56,997 bases of DNA from Ruminococcaceae bacterium UBA5295 (GTDB taxonomy: Bacteria; Bacillota; Clostridia; Oscillospirales; Acutalibacteraceae), in the NCBI GenBank assembly GCA_002411365.1, contig DHSD01000016.1, positions 24,619 to 81,615 of the forward strand. Reading direction: 5' to 3'. The notes under the pieces are model-generated. The model was given only the letters and a program-made list of their open reading frames with translations. It made no database searches and was not told the origin of the DNA. Both the position numbers and the translations under genes were made by a program. Shown here in pieces: positions 17,500 to 26,188 of this stretch (the stretch's first letter is position 1; each line of letters begins with the position of its first letter).

Positions 17500-19032
17500 A
17501 TGGTTTCTCAGATATTCAGCATGGGAATCTATGGCTTGGACGCTTTTCCTGTAGAAGTAGAAGCCGACCTTTCACAGGGTTTGCCGTCTTTTGAAGTCGT
17601 CGGTTTACCAGATGCGGCTGTAAAAGAATCGCGAAACAGGGTGCGCTCAGCAATGAAAAACTGCGGTTATGAGTTTCCTGTAAGCCGGATTACAGTCAAC
17701 CTGGCACCCGCTGACAAGAAAAAAGAAGGGCCAATCTATGATCTCCCCCTGCTAGTTGCACTTATTAAGGCAAGCCGGCAATTAAGCTGCGACATCAGCG
17801 ACTGTGTTTTTGCAGGCGAGCTTTCACTCACCGGCGAAGTCCGCCCTGTGCATGGCATACTTCCTATGGCTATAGCCGCAAAGGAAAATGGTTTCCGCCG
17901 TTTTTTTCTTCCTGAAAAAAACGCAGCTGAAGGTTCTGTAGTAAAAGGCCTGGAAGTTTACCCAGTTAAAAACATACCCCAGCTGATGCACCATCTGGAA
18001 GGTACGGAACTTATACCACAGGCACAGCCATGCAGTGCATCTGAGAACGGCATTGCGACTTTACCGAATTTTTCTGATGTGCGCGGCCAGGCGCAGGCAA
18101 AACGCGCGCTTGAAATTGCAGCTGCAGGAGGGCATAACGTGCTCTTAATTGGGCCTCCCGGCTCCGGAAAAAGTATGCTCGCAATGCGGCTGCCCTCTAT
18201 CCTGCCTGACATGACTTTTGAAGAAACGATAGAAACTACAAAGATACATTCTATTGCAGGCATACTTCCACCAAACACTGCACTTATCCGCACACGGCCG
18301 TTTAGGGCACCGCACCACACTGTGTCGCCTGCCGGCCTCGTAGGTGGCGGCAGCATCCCTAAACCGGGTGAAATCTCACTTGCGCACAACGGTGTGCTCT
18401 TTCTGGACGAGCTTCCCGAATTTTCAAGGGCATCAATGGAGGTGCTGCGCCAGCCTATTGAAAGTGGCATAGTCACTATTTCAAGGGCAAGCGGCACAGT
18501 TTCATATCCGTGCTCCGTCATGTTCGTCGCCGCTATGAATCCATGCCCATGCGGATATTTTGGTGACCCGAAACATCACTGCACATGCTCCCCGCAGGCT
18601 GTTTCACGCTATCTTGCGCGTGTCTCAGGCCCGCTCCTCGACAGGCTCGATATTCATATTGAGGTACCGCCCGTTGAGTTTGAAGAGCTCTCTTCTTCAG
18701 AAAAAGCAGAAAGTTCCAAAATAATCAGGTCGCGTGTCAACGCAGCGCGTGATATCCAGCACCACAGATTCCGCGGCACAGGCATATCCTGCAACGCGCG
18801 CATTACTCCAGACAAGCTCCATGATTTCTGCAGGCTCGGCGATAGCAGCCAGAAGCTCCTGAAAGCTGCATTTGAGCGTTTTGGCCTTTCAGCAAGGGCA
18901 TACGACAGGGTCCTAAAAGTATGCAGGACTATTGCAGACCTCGATAACTCGGAAGATATCCTTCCGCGGCACGTTGCGGAAGCCGTACAGTACCGCAGCC
19001 TTGACCGAAAATACTGGATGCGGGAACTTTAA
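17500..19032 (+). CDS. comM: YifB/ComM family Mg-chelatase-like AAA+ ATPase
   Basis: This 510-residue protein has the N-terminal ChlI-like domain (GLPSFEVVGLPDAAVKES, ITVNLAPAD), then the AAA+ core with Walker A LIGPPGSGKSML, Walker B GVLFLDELPEF and a sensor region VAAMNPCPCG, and the C-terminal Mg-chelatase domain. In Proteobacteria ComM is a helicase that drives branch migration in natural transformation; the Firmicute role is less clear. ATG at 17500 is used because GGAGG lies 6 nt before it; the open frame reaches an upstream TTG at 17485 inside that site. A shared bidirectional terminator follows. Confidence 0.9.
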   Translation: MVSQIFSMGIYGLDAFPVEVEADLSQGLPSFEVVGLPDAAVKESRNRVRSAMKNCGYEFPVSRITVNLAPADKKKEGPIYDLPLLVALIKASRQLSCDISDCVFAGELSLTGEVRPVHGILPMAIAAKENGFRRFFLPEKNAAEGSVVKGLEVYPVKNIPQLMHHLEGTELIPQAQPCSASENGIATLPNFSDVRGQAQAKRALEIAAAGGHNVLLIGPPGSGKSMLAMRLPSILPDMTFEETIETTKIHSIAGILPPNTALIRTRPFRAPHHTVSPAGLVGGGSIPKPGEISLAHNGVLFLDELPEFSRASMEVLRQPIESGIVTISRASGTVSYPCSVMFVAAMNPCPCGYFGDPKHHCTCSPQAVSRYLARVSGPLLDRLDIHIEVPPVEFEELSSSEKAESSKIIRSRVNAARDIQHHRFRGTGISCNARITPDKLHDFCRLGDSSQKLLKAAFERFGLSARAYDRVLKVCRTIADLDNSEDILPRHVAEAVQYRSLDRKYWMREL

Positions 19033-19082
19033 AAAAACAAACAGATATTAAATAGCCGCAATGCTGCCTGTTCTGTAAAATA

Positions 19083-19116
19083 AAAATGCCTTCCGAAAGA
19101 ATCCGGAAGGCATTTT
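19083..19116. terminator. Bidirectional rho-independent terminator
   Basis: AAAATGCCTTCCG and CGGAAGGCATTTT form a 13-bp perfect stem around an 8-nt loop between the convergent YifB/ComM and lysozyme genes, with A and T tracts serving both directions. Confidence 0.9.
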
Positions 19117-19120
19117 ACTA

Positions 19121-21481
19121 TTACTTTAATGAAGACGCCGACGCTGGATAAATATAATTATATTTGTTGTAGCGCACGGTGCTGTAATCCCCATAATTAT
19201 AAACATTTGCTTCTCCAAGGCGCCTGTAGAAAAGGCCCGGATAGAATTTTCCTCCAGCCTGATTCCAGAGAATCAGCTCTGATCCGAACGCCTCGGCATT
19301 AGTATAGTTAAGGTCATGCACCATTTTTGATGAGTTTGAAAAACTCACATAGCCAGAATTTATCCAGCCTGTCTTACCATTTGGAAGCCTGACTTGATAC
19401 CAGCCCGTCCTATTTGTCGGGAAGCTTTTTGCAATTACGGTAGCTTTGGTGCCTGATGTGACAGAACAAATACGGCTTGAATTGCTCTTACAATTATTAT
19501 AGAGGTATGTGTCATATGTCACAGACGCTGCGAATCCGCCAGACGGAATAGACGGCAACACAACTGCATTGTCCATTATTTTCCTGAAATCCGGTTCACT
19601 TGAGCAGTTAAAATATTTTGCACCAACGTTATATGCGAAGCTGATAAGGCAGTCCGCCTGATTCTGATTCATAAGAAAATGATTATTAGCTATCATACGG
19701 TTAAGCTCCGTAGTATAGGAAGAATTGTTTAGCTTGTTCACCATAATGGCCCATGCTTCTTTTTCGCTTATGTTGTTGTAAAAGACGGCATTGGGGCTTA
19801 GTGTACATCCGTACCCTATCGTAGGTACATAAGTCGAAGTGAGACTGTCAGCATAAACCTGTGACATATATCCTTCCCAGTTTGCAATCAGCCTTATCAT
19901 TTTATCGCTTGCACGGCGTTGTTCGCTCGTTGTCGCGGTCTCGCTATTCTGGGTTGAAACCATTACGTCAGACCCAGCGCCATTTGAGCTGAACGACCCA
20001 TTCTGAGCCGCATATGCTTTATATGTATAAACACCAGATGAATTGAAAGACATACAGGCAGTCCAGCAATCTGTTGCAACGCCATTTGTCGTCTGCCGTA
20101 CCGTGCGGCTTGCCTGCAGAGTTTTTTCAGCGCTGCCGGTGGAAACAACAAACTTTACACCGCTGCGTTTTGTGTCCGTAATAGCTGTAAATGTGACTTT
20201 TTCACCTGGGGACGCAATATTAGGTGAAGCATACGTGGCGCGTATTGGCTCTGCCGCTGTTACGGTAACCGTACATATTGCTTTTGCCGAACCGCAGGAA
20301 GCGGTTATCTGTGCCCTGCCAGGAGACACAGCATAGACATATCCGTTAGAAACCGTTGCAACAGACTTGTTGCTGCTTGTCCATGAAGCAGAAGAGGAAG
20401 ACTGCAGCCAGAGCGTTTTTCCCTGCGGAACAGATATTGAAGAAGCAGAAAGTGTAACAGAACTGCCGTTGTTTTCCGAAATGAATTTCACATAATCCGT
20501 AGAAACATAGCCTGTTTTTCCTCCGGAAGTCTGCACCTTTATCCATCCTGACTGTGGCTTATCCAGCGCTTTCAGATATGTATTATATGGCAGGCTTCCA
20601 AGTACCTTATATGACGTGCCCGGCCCTGACCGCAGTCTCAGCACATCAGCCATAACAAGCGCTCCCGTTATGCTGCTTTCTGAAGGCTTCTGCGTATTGC
20701 TTCCGTTCGACGGCTTCTTTGGAGTGCTGCCTGATATTTTAAGGTACTGACGGCTGCACCACCCTTGCCTGCCGTCAGAAGTCAATACCTCAACCCAGCC
20801 GGAATTTGAATTATCGAGCACCGAAGCCGTCACGCCGCGGCCAAGAGTAACAATTACTCGGTATCCCATGCCAGGACCCGTGCGGATGTTAAGGTAGTCC
20901 GTAGTTGTTGCTTTTAAGCCTTTTGCCTGAGATTCGTCGGAAGATTTTCTGTTTGGTGTAGGGCTATGAGATGAAAATTTGAGATATGCTTTTGAGCACC
21001 ACCCCTGCCTGCCATTAGGAGCCTGCACTTTTGCCCACTGGCTGTTCGAGTTGTCAATCACTTTCATGGAGGTGCCTTTTGCAAGCACCAGAAGAATGCC
21101 ATTGTGCAATGACGGGCCAGACCGCATTCTCAGCGCATCCGTCGTAACGGCCGACTGTTCAGAGGTTGGAGAGCCTGTAGACGAACCGCCCGAAAAGCTC
21201 AGGTACTGCTTAAAGCAGTAGCCTATCTTTCCGCTCGCTGTCTTGACTTTTGCCCACTGGCTGTTTGAGTTGTCGATCACTGTGACAGAAACATTTTTGC
21301 TAAGCGTTAAAATAACCTTTGTATTTGTGCCAGCTCCTTGGCGGAGGTTAAGATAATCAGTTGTCTTTGCAGTTAATGCAGCGGCACTGGCTGCCGCAAA
21401 CGGATTTCCCGCAGACAGCACGGCAGCAATACAGATAGCTGCCACCGAAGATTTAAAAAAGTGCAGTAAACCTTTCCGCAA
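19121..21481 (-). CDS. Secreted multi-SH3 lysozyme (GH24) with nested SH3 domain
   Basis: This 786-residue protein has a signal peptide (1-35). Four bacterial SH3 domains follow (about 37-96, 111-170, 190-250, 274-334), marked by repeated LN(I/L)R.G.G and W.KV....G..G. Next come a Big2-like Ig domain (342-408) and another beta-sandwich (415-510). A GH24 lysozyme domain begins at about 520: Glu536 in ANWEGY, Asp545 in VYADS and Thr554 in TIGYG match the T4-lysozyme triad, and MNQNQADCLISFAYNVG matches the helical lobe. A fifth SH3-like segment (655-715) interrupts this domain before its expected end (WNQAGGKFYPGLFYRR, 739-754). It probably cleaves cell wall glycan outside the cell. The operon is single-gene. 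Confidence 0.85.
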   Translation of the reverse strand: MRKGLLHFFKSSVAAICIAAVLSAGNPFAAASAAALTAKTTDYLNLRQGAGTNTKVILTLSKNVSVTVIDNSNSQWAKVKTASGKIGYCFKQYLSFSGGSSTGSPTSEQSAVTTDALRMRSGPSLHNGILLVLAKGTSMKVIDNSNSQWAKVQAPNGRQGWCSKAYLKFSSHSPTPNRKSSDESQAKGLKATTTDYLNIRTGPGMGYRVIVTLGRGVTASVLDNSNSGWVEVLTSDGRQGWCSRQYLKISGSTPKKPSNGSNTQKPSESSITGALVMADVLRLRSGPGTSYKVLGSLPYNTYLKALDKPQSGWIKVQTSGGKTGYVSTDYVKFISENNGSSVTLSASSISVPQGKTLWLQSSSSASWTSSNKSVATVSNGYVYAVSPGRAQITASCGSAKAICTVTVTAAEPIRATYASPNIASPGEKVTFTAITDTKRSGVKFVVSTGSAEKTLQASRTVRQTTNGVATDCWTACMSFNSSGVYTYKAYAAQNGSFSSNGAGSDVMVSTQNSETATTSEQRRASDKMIRLIANWEGYMSQVYADSLTSTYVPTIGYGCTLSPNAVFYNNISEKEAWAIMVNKLNNSSYTTELNRMIANNHFLMNQNQADCLISFAYNVGAKYFNCSSEPDFRKIMDNAVVLPSIPSGGFAASVTYDTYLYNNCKSNSSRICSVTSGTKATVIAKSFPTNRTGWYQVRLPNGKTGWINSGYVSFSNSSKMVHDLNYTNAEAFGSELILWNQAGGKFYPGLFYRRLGEANVYNYGDYSTVRYNKYNYIYPASASSLK

Positions 21482-22036
21482 AACTGCTCACCTCAAATAT
21501 GATAATTTGTCCCATAAATTAAAAAACTTACTATTTAGTATATACTATATTTTTACAATTATCAACCCTTATTTGTCCATAGATTCTGTCATATGATTAT
21601 TTACTTGAACGAATAATGCACATTTGCAATGCAATTCTTGCGATTTTCTTAAAAAGCAGACATTGTTATACGTAAAAAACATAAAAAGCGCACACGTATT
21701 ATGCCAGTTTTGCATTTTTTAGTACACTTGTATGCAAAAAAACATCTTTCCACAAATATTAAACATAGCAGAAACATTAATTCTCGGCAAGCTGTTAAAT
21801 AAAATCTTTATAAATTTTTTATGTGTTTGTTCTGTTTTTTCCGTCGAAATCATGTATAATAGTTGATAAATAATTAACATTTTCATTCACTCTGCAAAAT
21901 ATGGTCTCTGTAAGAATTATGGTACAGTGTAGCTGTTATTTTTTCAGTTAGCTTGCAGGAGTGCAGCAATACAACTTTTATCCATATTCTTGAAGTTTCT
22001 GTCCATATACTGTCAAGGGGGGAAAATCGTGAGCCA
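21482..22036. other. Long divergent intergenic region, AT-rich
   Basis: This 555-nt spacer lies between the lysozyme gene (minus) and the orphan response regulator gene (plus). It contains the lysozyme promoter, and on the plus strand TATAAT at 21855-21860 without a good -35 at 17 bp; if that is the -10, the regulator mRNA has a leader of about 170 nt. No convincing small ORF, terminator or known RNA motif was seen. A regulator binding its own region is possible. Confidence 0.45.
21537..21565 (-). promoter_or_regulatory. Promoter of the SH3-GH24 lysozyme gene
   Basis: On the minus strand TTGATA, a 17-bp spacer and TATACT lie about 55 nt upstream of the start codon. Confidence 0.65.
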
Positions 22037-22732
22037 ATGACGAACAAATCTACTGTATTAATTGCCGAGTGCAGAATAAAAAACAGTGATGCTCTTCCCT
22101 CGGCGCTGGAAACAAACGGATACCGCCCCCTAACAGCAGGAAACGGTAATGCTGCTATCTCGATGATTTCGTCGCATTGCCCTGACATAGCTCTGCTCAG
22201 TGCGGCACTGCCAGACATGAATGGTCTTGAAGTTCTGCGCAATGTCCGGCAATGGTCTTCTATTCCCATCATTATTCTTTCTGCGCATGGAAGTGAAGGC
22301 GAAGAGGTAAAGGCTCTTGACATGGGTGCTGATGACTACATAAAGCAGCCGTTTGGTATTCCTGGGCTGCTTGCACGCATACGCACCGCACTTCGCCACA
22401 GCGTGTGCTCTGAAGACTGCAGAGGCATTCCGTCCGGCGTACTCAGCCGCGGCAGGCTTGTAATTGATTCCGCCAGCCACTCCGTGAGCATTGACAGCAA
22501 AATGGTTCACCTAACACAGAATGAGTACCGGATACTGCTGCTGCTGGCAAAGCATCCCGGTAAAGTCCTCACTTATTCTTACATTATAGAGCAGGTGTGG
22601 GGGCGTTTCGCAATAGATGACAGGCAGCTCCTGCGGGTGAATATGGCAAACATACGCAAAAAAATCGAGCTGGATCCATCAAACCCCAAATATATAGTCA
22701 CTGAAGTTGGCATAGGCTACAGGATGGCATAG
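22037..22732 (+). CDS. Orphan OmpR/KdpE-like response regulator with degenerate receiver
   Basis: The 231-residue protein has a receiver domain (about 5-118) and a C-terminal winged helix (135-231). The end, VWGRFAIDDRQLLRVNMANI and VTEVGIGYRM, is closest to KdpE in pattern. The receiver lacks key residues. The phospho-acceptor Asp is Ser55 (ALLSAALPD). The acidic pair is Glu11-Cys12. The conserved Lys before Pro is Gln104 (YIKQPFG). Ser82 at the Thr/Ser position is kept. It therefore probably does not use normal Asp phosphorylation. No histidine kinase lies beside it. The start ATG at 22037 has a GGGGGG tract 15 nt upstream, which is distant; earlier in-frame codons to 21953 look unlikely. 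The dehydrogenase and malic enzyme genes follow and may be targets. Confidence 0.85.
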   Translation: MTNKSTVLIAECRIKNSDALPSALETNGYRPLTAGNGNAAISMISSHCPDIALLSAALPDMNGLEVLRNVRQWSSIPIIILSAHGSEGEEVKALDMGADDYIKQPFGIPGLLARIRTALRHSVCSEDCRGIPSGVLSRGRLVIDSASHSVSIDSKMVHLTQNEYRILLLLAKHPGKVLTYSYIIEQVWGRFAIDDRQLLRVNMANIRKKIELDPSNPKYIVTEVGIGYRMA

Positions 22733-22763
22733 AAATTTTTTTTGAGGCAAGCGGGATACGGTT

Positions 22764-22792
22764 TTGGTTTTAACATATTTTCATTATATAAT
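22764..22792 (+). promoter_or_regulatory. Probable promoter of the dehydrogenase/malic enzyme unit
   Basis: TTGGTT, a 17-bp spacer and TATAAT lie 34 nt upstream of the dehydrogenase start and downstream of the regulator stop codon. Confidence 0.6.
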
Positions 22793-22826
22793 TTGCTTAT
22801 CATTATAATAGGAGGAATTTTCATAT

Positions 22827-23780
22827 ATGAAAAAGGCAAATAAAATCAGCATCCTCGGTGCAGGAAATGTTGGCGCCACTATTGCGTACACTTTAACTCT
22901 CGAAGGCCTTGCTTCTGAGATTGTCCTTGTTGACATCAACAAAAACAAGGCGCAGGGCGAAGCGCTTGACATCATCCAGTGCACGGCGCTATGCCCGTCC
23001 GTAAATATTTACTCCGGTGATTATTCCGACATCAAAGGCTCAGACATAGTCATCGTAACACTTGGATGCGCACGCAAGCCCGGCCAGTCGCGTCTTGACC
23101 TTGCACAGGGCAATGTAAATATCATCAAGAGCGTAATTCCGCAGGCTGTAAAGTATGCTCCGGATGCAATCTATGTAACCGTCAGCAACCCTGTGGACAT
23201 TATCACCTACACAATTCTAAAGACAACAGGCATGCCGGAAAACCACGTTTTTGGCTCCGGCACATTGCTTGACTCCGCCCGTCTGCGCGAAATTATCGGC
23301 ACACATGTCGATGTAAATCCGCAGAATGTCCATGCCTATGTGCTCGGCGAGCATGGCGATTCCTCAATGATTCCATGGTCGCTTACAAGCATCGGCGGCA
23401 TCCCAATGAATGTTTATACCGACAGCCTCCGCAACAAGAAGGCCGACTATACACCTCTTGACCATGCCCAAGTCCTTGATGACGTACACAAAGCCGGCGG
23501 GAAGGTCATACGCCTTAAAGGCGCGACTTTCTACGCAATTGCCGTGTCTACAACAACTATCTGCCGCAATATTCTACATGACTCAAACACAGTAATGTCG
23601 CTTTCCGGCATGCTGCATGGCGAATACGGCATCAGCGACGTCTGCGTCAGCGTTCCATTTATTGTAAACCGCAACGGGCTTGCGAACAGCGTTACCCCGC
23701 CGCTCACCGATGCAGAAATGAAAAAGCTCTCATCAAGCGCTAACATGCTGAAAGAAACAATTACCAAGCTGGATATCTAA
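22827..23780 (+). CDS. L-lactate/malate dehydrogenase family protein
   Basis: The 317-residue NAD-dependent 2-hydroxyacid dehydrogenase has the Rossmann motif ILGAGNVGATIAY, Asp36 after strand 2 (favouring NAD), the catalytic loop with Arg89, VTVSNPVDI, and the active-site His in VLGEHGDSS. Overall it reads as an L-lactate dehydrogenase, including KGATFYAI near the position of LDH Thr246. At the specificity position (Gln102 in classical LDH numbering) the loop is CARKPGQSR, so Arg83 replaces Gln. That Arg is the hallmark of malate dehydrogenase. Substrate is therefore open between pyruvate and oxaloacetate; the adjoining malic enzyme gene favours oxaloacetate/malate. The ribosome site GGAGGA precedes ATG at 22827. 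Confidence 0.85.
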   Translation: MKKANKISILGAGNVGATIAYTLTLEGLASEIVLVDINKNKAQGEALDIIQCTALCPSVNIYSGDYSDIKGSDIVIVTLGCARKPGQSRLDLAQGNVNIIKSVIPQAVKYAPDAIYVTVSNPVDIITYTILKTTGMPENHVFGSGTLLDSARLREIIGTHVDVNPQNVHAYVLGEHGDSSMIPWSLTSIGGIPMNVYTDSLRNKKADYTPLDHAQVLDDVHKAGGKVIRLKGATFYAIAVSTTTICRNILHDSNTVMSLSGMLHGEYGISDVCVSVPFIVNRNGLANSVTPPLTDAEMKKLSSSANMLKETITKLDI

Positions 23781-23814
23781 CCCAGTTAATAACCAAAGAA
23801 AGGATTTTTGCTTA

Positions 23815-24987
23815 ATGGATTACGCAAAAGAATCTCTGAAAAAGCATTACGAATGGAATGGCAAAATTGAAGTTGTCGGCCGTGTCCCTCTTAAAACGGG
23901 CGACGACCTCGCCCTTGCCTATACACCGGGAGTTGCCCAGCCATGCCTTGAAATTCAGAAGGATGTGAGCAAAAGCTTCGACCTTACCCGCCGCTCCAAC
24001 CTGATTGCCGTCGTAACCGACGGCAGCGCAGTGCTCGGCCTCGGTAACATCGGCCCTGAAGCCGGCATGCCTGTTATGGAAGGCAAATGCGCACTGTTTA
24101 AAGCTTTCGGCGACGTTGACGCTGTTCCTATCTGCATCAAGTCAAACAATGTCGACGATATTGTCAACACCGTACATCTGATTTCCGGCAGTTTCGGTGG
24201 AATAAACCTCGAAGACATTTCCGCTCCCCGCTGCTTTGAAATTGAAAAGCGCCTTAAAAAGTGCTGCGACATACCGATTTTCCATGATGACCAGCATGGC
24301 ACCGCAGTTGTCACACTTGCTGCAATGCTCAATGCCCTCAAACTTACCGGCAAAAAAATGGGCAAAATTAAGGTTGTTACAAGCGGTGCGGGAGCTGCAG
24401 GAGTTGCAATCATCAAGCTGCTTATTGCACTCGGACTAAAAAATGTCATTATGTGCGATCGCCATGGTGCAATTTATGAAGGCCGTGACAATCTCAACCC
24501 TGTAAAAGAGGAAATGGCGGCTATTACGAACCGCGACAAACAAAAAGGCTCTCTCGCCGATGTCATGAAAGGCTCGGATGTGTTTATCGGTGTTTCAGCA
24601 CCGCATTGTGTAACACCTGAAATGGTAAAGAGCATGAACAAAGACCCTATTCTCTTCCCAATGGCAAACCCTGTGCCTGAAATCATGCCTGACGAAGCAC
24701 TTAAAGCCGGTGCCGCTGTTGTTGGCACAGGCCGCAGCGACTTCCCTAACCAGATCAATAACGTTCTCGCATTCCCTGGCATTTTCCGCGGTGCCCTTGA
24801 TGTGCGCGCATCCGACATCAACGACGATATGAAGATTGCCGCAGCATATGCGATTGCTTCTTTCGTCACTCCGGATAAGCTCACACCTAACTACATTATA
24901 CCGAGTGCTCTCGACCGCAATGTTGCAAAGGCTGTCGCAAAAGCCGTTGCTGAAGCAGCAAGAAAATCAGGCGTGGCGAGAATTTAA
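23815..24987 (+). CDS. NAD-type malic enzyme (malate dehydrogenase, oxaloacetate-decarboxylating)
   Basis: This 390-residue enzyme is of the short bacterial malic enzyme type. It has YTPGVAQPC, VTDGSAVLGLGNIGPEAG and the metal-binding IFHDDQHGTAVV, then a Rossmann domain with SGAGAAGVAI and Asp after the second strand (MCDRHG), which suggests NAD. ANPVPEIMPDEA and GTGRSDFPNQINN are also family marks. It decarboxylates malate to pyruvate and CO2 or runs in reverse. It lies 34 nt after the dehydrogenase gene and ends in a terminator, so the two form a unit for C3-C4 interconversion. Confidence 0.93.
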   Translation: MDYAKESLKKHYEWNGKIEVVGRVPLKTGDDLALAYTPGVAQPCLEIQKDVSKSFDLTRRSNLIAVVTDGSAVLGLGNIGPEAGMPVMEGKCALFKAFGDVDAVPICIKSNNVDDIVNTVHLISGSFGGINLEDISAPRCFEIEKRLKKCCDIPIFHDDQHGTAVVTLAAMLNALKLTGKKMGKIKVVTSGAGAAGVAIIKLLIALGLKNVIMCDRHGAIYEGRDNLNPVKEEMAAITNRDKQKGSLADVMKGSDVFIGVSAPHCVTPEMVKSMNKDPILFPMANPVPEIMPDEALKAGAAVVGTGRSDFPNQINNVLAFPGIFRGALDVRASDINDDMKIAAAYAIASFVTPDKLTPNYIIPSALDRNVAKAVAKAVAEAARKSGVARI

Positions 24988-25031
24988 AAAAGTTAAATCA
25001 GGATTTATACATCTAATAAGCATTTTTGCAG

Positions 25032-25068
25032 AAAGCAGTTTTCCTCAAAAGGAAGGCTGCTTTTTTTT
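25032..25068 (+). terminator. Rho-independent terminator after malic enzyme
   Basis: AAGCAG pairs with CTGCTT and TCC with GGA around a short A-rich loop, followed by eight T residues. Confidence 0.85.
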
Positions 25069-25094
25069 CATGCCCTTTATGTGGCCTGTTCAAC

Positions 25095-25111
25095 TTTACA
25101 AGGTTTTTACA
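25095..25111 (+). promoter_or_regulatory. Pho-box-like direct repeat upstream of pstS
   Basis: TTTACA occurs at 25095-25100 and 25106-25111, an 11-bp period, in the 140-nt gap between the malic enzyme terminator and pstS. PhoP boxes of Firmicutes are TT(A/C/T)ACA repeats with about 5-bp spacers. The genes downstream encode a Pst transporter and PhoB/PhoR, so this is a likely autoregulatory site. Confidence 0.6.
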
Positions 25112-25209
25112 TTTCCAATACGCAGGGATACTTTTGCGCCGGCATGCAAAGAACTATAGTAAGAGTGCAAAAGATAGAGCATGAAGAAGAGGAAAGGGGA
25201 ATAAAAAGT

Positions 25210-26088
25210 ATGAAGAAAATTTTGTCAGTAATTCTTGCAGCTTCTTTAATGGCAGCCTCATTATGCGCATGTGGCGGCAATAAAAGCGCATCATCTTCAG
25301 CTCCTGGCAGCCTTTCGGGCACAATCCAGATTTCCGGTTCTTCGGCACTGCAGCCTCTTGCCCAGGCTGCAGCCGACAAATTCAAGGAAACTAACCCCGA
25401 TGTCTCGGTTACTGTTAATGCCGGAGGTTCCGGCACAGGGCTGCAGAATGTCTCTGACAAGACTGTAGACATCGGCGATTCCGATGTCTATGCAGAAGAA
25501 AAGCTGTCTCCTGACAAAGCAAAATCACTTGTTGACCATATAGTCTGCGTAGTAGGCGTAGCCGTTGTTGCAAATTCGCAGACAGGTGTATCTAATGTGA
25601 CAAAACAGCAACTTGCCGATATTTTCACAGGGAAAATCACAAACTGGAAAAAAGTCGGCGGTAAAGACCAGAAAATCGTAATAATCAACCGTCCCAAATC
25701 TTCTGGAACGCGCGCATTGTTCCAAAAATATGCTCTCGGCGGAAAAGAAGAAAATACCGGAAAATCACTTATGGAGGATAATTCCGGAACGCTCCGCCAG
25801 AACGTGGCACAAACATCAGGCTCAATTGCATACATTGCTTTTTCATACCTTAATGACAGCGTAAAACCGCTTTCTGTTGATAATGTGCAGCCGACTTATG
25901 AAAATATATACAGCGGCAAATATAATATCTGGGGCTATGAGCACATGTACACAAACGGTCAGCCATCCGCCCTCTGCAAAGCTTTCCTTGATTATATGCA
26001 AAGCAAAAATTTTGCAAAAACGATAACGGAAAAAGGCTACGGCCTTTATAGTGAAATGAAAGTAAAGCGCAGCGCTCCTGGAAAATAA
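25210..26088 (+). CDS. pstS: Phosphate ABC transporter substrate-binding lipoprotein PstS
   Basis: This 292-residue lipoprotein has a signal peptide with lipobox LCAC (about residues 16-19), a Ser-rich linker, and a PBP-like phosphate-binding fold: ISGSSALQPLAQAAADKF at the first site, VNAGGSGTGLQNV at the second, and RPKSSGTRALFQKY at the third. These Ser/Thr/Arg clusters bind the phosphate oxyanion. It captures phosphate outside the membrane for PstCAB. ATG at 25210 follows AGGGGA; the frame continues to 25081 but that part has no site. It is the first gene of the pst-pho operon. Confidence 0.95.
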   Translation: MKKILSVILAASLMAASLCACGGNKSASSSAPGSLSGTIQISGSSALQPLAQAAADKFKETNPDVSVTVNAGGSGTGLQNVSDKTVDIGDSDVYAEEKLSPDKAKSLVDHIVCVVGVAVVANSQTGVSNVTKQQLADIFTGKITNWKKVGGKDQKIVIINRPKSSGTRALFQKYALGGKEENTGKSLMEDNSGTLRQNVAQTSGSIAYIAFSYLNDSVKPLSVDNVQPTYENIYSGKYNIWGYEHMYTNGQPSALCKAFLDYMQSKNFAKTITEKGYGLYSEMKVKRSAPGK

Positions 26089-26118
26089 TTTTATTTTTCA
26101 GCAAAATAAAAAATTCAT

Positions 26119-26160
26119 GCAGCACAGCTCATGGCCGAAACGCCGTGGGCATAGCGCTGC
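26119..26160 (+). other. Intercistronic hairpin between pstS and pstC
   Basis: CATGGC pairs with GCCGTG in the core and GCAGC with GCTGC at the base. There is no long T run, so this looks like a processing/stabilising or partial attenuation element. It would allow more PstS than permease, which is common for binding-protein transporters. Confidence 0.4.
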
Positions 26161-26188
26161 GTGGCATTCTTCCTGAAAGGATATCGGG

